64,000 nucleotides of DNA. Source: UMGS1958 sp045542415. GTDB taxonomy: Bacteria; Bacillota; Clostridia; UBA1381. The stretch is taken from the NCBI GenBank assembly GCA_045542415.1, contig JAZQKZ010000008.1, forward strand, positions 62,001 to 126,000. The letters run 5' to 3'. The notes under the pieces were generated by a model that saw only the letters and a list, made by a program, of their open reading frames with translations, did no database searches and was not told where the DNA came from. A program made the position numbers and the translations under genes. Shown piece after piece: positions 62,666 to 64,000 of this stretch (position 1 is the first letter of the stretch; every line of letters starts with the position of its first letter).

Positions 62666-63364
62666 ATGAATTTTATAAAAAACGAATTAAGTGGCTGGAA
62701 AGCATCTGAAATTGCTCAGATGCTTCTCTCTTGCCTTATTATTACTTCCCTTTCAATATATTGGCACGATTCTGTTATGGGAATTATTTCATCACTTGCC
62801 GGTGTAATGTATGTACTTTGTACGGGAAAAGGTAAGCTTAGTGCATATATTTTTGGTACGGTAAACAGTGTTCTGTATGCGATAATCGCTTTCAAATCTG
62901 CTTATTACGGTGAGACGATGCTTAATATTTTGTACTATCTCCCCATGCAGTTTGTCGGATTTCGTGTATGGAGTAAAAATATGAGTGAGCAGACTCATGA
63001 AGTTAATAAGCGTCACATGCAGAATCATGAACGTCTGATAACGCTCCTTATAATTATCATTTTAACATATTTCTATGGACTGTTTTTGCGACATATTGGT
63101 GATACAATGCCGTTTATCGACAGCTTTACAACCGTTGCATCGGTTATCGCAATGATTGTGACAATCAAAATGTATTCCGAGCAGTGGTGGATTTGGTTTG
63201 CGGTTAATCTTTTTAGTGTATATATGTGGTGGGTTGATTTTAGTGCAGGTTATAATAATATAGCAACGTTGATTATGTGGATGCTCTATCTTGTAAACGG
63301 AATCATTTTATTGTTAAGGTGGGAGATAGAAATTTATAATTCAAAAACAACAGAGGAAGCTTAG
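62666..63364 (+). CDS. pnuC: Nicotinamide riboside transporter PnuC
   Basis: A 232-residue membrane protein with about seven helices, matching PnuC, which takes up nicotinamide riboside by facilitated diffusion. The G-K-x-x-x-A-Y-x-F-G-x-V-N-S-x-x-Y motif and the W-x-x-W-x-x-V-N-x-x-x-x-x-x-W-W segment in a later helix are family signatures. It begins two bases after sulP. Its product would feed NAD synthesis, whose last step is encoded by nadE at 24.4 kb. Confidence 0.93.
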   Translation: MNFIKNELSGWKASEIAQMLLSCLIITSLSIYWHDSVMGIISSLAGVMYVLCTGKGKLSAYIFGTVNSVLYAIIAFKSAYYGETMLNILYYLPMQFVGFRVWSKNMSEQTHEVNKRHMQNHERLITLLIIIILTYFYGLFLRHIGDTMPFIDSFTTVASVIAMIVTIKMYSEQWWIWFAVNLFSVYMWWVDFSAGYNNIATLIMWMLYLVNGIILLLRWEIEIYNSKTTEEA

Positions 63365-63381
63365 TCGGCTTCCTCTGTTTT
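63349..63381. terminator. Terminator overlapping the pnuC stop
   Basis: CAGAGGAAGC and GCTTCCTCTG form a perfect stem whose 5' arm and loop include the last pnuC codons and stop. TTTT follows on plus; the flanking AAAACA also gives Ts on minus. Confidence 0.85.
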
Positions 63382-63402
63382 GCATTATCAATTGCGTATT
63401 AG

Positions 63403-64000
63403 TTACTCCGTAATAATTCCTGCGTCAAGCTTTTTATCGATTATCTTTAATACACTTTCATTAATTCTCTTTTCAGAGATTTCCTCATTTGCTACTGCCT
63501 TTATTATTGCATCTGCCGCTTCCTTAAAATCCTCCGGGCAAACTACAATATCACAGCCTGCATCAATCGCACGGACTGCTGCATCTGCTGAGGTATAGCT
63601 TTGTGAAATTGACTTCATTCTGAAATCACCGCTCATTACTATTCCCTCAAATCCAAGCTCTTTCTTTAATAAATCATTAATAAATATAGTTGAAAGTGAG
63701 GCAGGATAATACGGATCTACAGCAGTCATCCAGACATTTGCGCACATGACAAAATCTGTTCCGGCATCAATGCCGTCCTTGTATGTATTAAAGTCATAAT
63801 TTCTGAGGTCATCAAGTGTTTTGTTGCTTATGCACTTTTCATTAATAGGATTATTTATACTGCTACCATAGCCCGGGAAATATTTCATTGCCGAAAAAAT
63901 ACCTGCTTCATTTGTTGCTTTTATTGCTGCGACTACATTGGCACTACATTCACTGAATGTGTTGCCGAACGCACGCCTACCGATATATGTATTGGCAGGC
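63403..64000 (-). CDS. GH3-like (NagZ-type) protein, partial, altered active site
   Basis: The last 199 codons of a minus-strand gene that runs off the window. It has the GH3/NagZ barrel pattern: A-M-K-Y-F-P-G-Y-G-S at the position of the usual K-H-F-P-G-H-G, L-G-F-E-G-I-V-M-S before the nucleophile strand, and a helical C-terminal end. The histidines of the first motif are Tyr, and the usual S/T-D-D/A-L nucleophile motif reads S-G-D-F, so the aspartate position may be Gly. It could be an inactive or altered hydrolase. The N-terminal part, including any signal peptide, is outside the window. Confidence 0.8.
   Translation of the reverse strand, partial: PANTYIGRRAFGNTFSECSANVVAAIKATNEAGIFSAMKYFPGYGSSINNPINEKCISNKTLDDLRNYDFNTYKDGIDAGTDFVMCANVWMTAVDPYYPASLSTIFINDLLKKELGFEGIVMSGDFRMKSISQSYTSADAAVRAIDAGCDIVVCPEDFKEAADAIIKAVANEEISEKRINESVLKIIDKKLDAGIITE

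Overview
The window looks like the chromosome of a low-GC, Gram-positive anaerobe of the class Clostridia, probably a gut plant-fibre degrader. Evidence: AGGAGG-type ribosome binding sites, several TTG/GTG starts, many sigma-A promoters with 16-18 base spacers, Rho-independent terminators after most transcription units, a CIRCE heat-shock operator, spore engulfment genes (spoIIM, spoIIP), the spoIIM-xerD gene order, and a single-chain PurL. The enzymes for rhamnogalacturonan I (GH43 arabinanase, PL11 lyase, YetA/PL26-like lyase, GH2) point to a pectin degrader; a Monoglobus-like organism is a guess from gene content, not a demonstrated assignment.

Layout. 1-6.4 kb: end of an upstream gene, a dCMP deaminase/NUDIX pair, an Aquifex-type aconitase, an AraC regulator coupled to an unknown membrane protein, xerD and spoIIM. 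6.6-19.7 kb: a 1635-residue secreted double GH43 arabinan enzyme, birA, CIRCE-controlled htpG, a MATE exporter translationally coupled to a 1303-residue secreted PL11 lyase, and tRNA-Gly(GCC). 19.9-33 kb: a histidine phosphatase, purL, nadE, a metal P-type ATPase under an ArsR-type operator, a cysteine synthase, mtaB, an HPr-like protein, rbgA, lepB and rplS. 32.9-40.4 kb: spoIIP, cytoplasmic GH2, a YgiQ-family radical SAM gene overlapping folD by 122 bases, a LysM-CAP protein and a PHP phosphatase. 40.6-44.8 kb: a tightly coupled operon of ECF sigma factor, putative membrane anti-sigma factor, CHAP hydrolase and copper-amine-oxidase-like surface protein, convergent with a 721-residue secreted orphan. 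47-54 kb: azlCD, tRNA-Arg(CCT), a MocR-type regulator, a gap with candidate small RNAs, leuCDB-engB and a GNAT gene. 54-64 kb: proB-proA-yetA-like operon, a gene remnant, two genes of partly known function, a SulP transporter, pnuC and a partial GH3-like gene with altered catalytic motifs.

How the parts relate (inference): the secreted GH43 and PL11 enzymes would open arabinan side chains and the rhamnogalacturonan backbone outside the cell, while the YetA-like enzyme and GH2, which lack signal peptides, would finish oligomers inside. No sugar transporter of the ABC or SusCD kind is present. GH43 and PL11 share Thr/Pro-rich linkers and a similar C-terminal domain, suggesting a common fate at the cell surface. 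The remaining genes are mostly housekeeping. I found no prophage, transposase, CRISPR array or rRNA operon.
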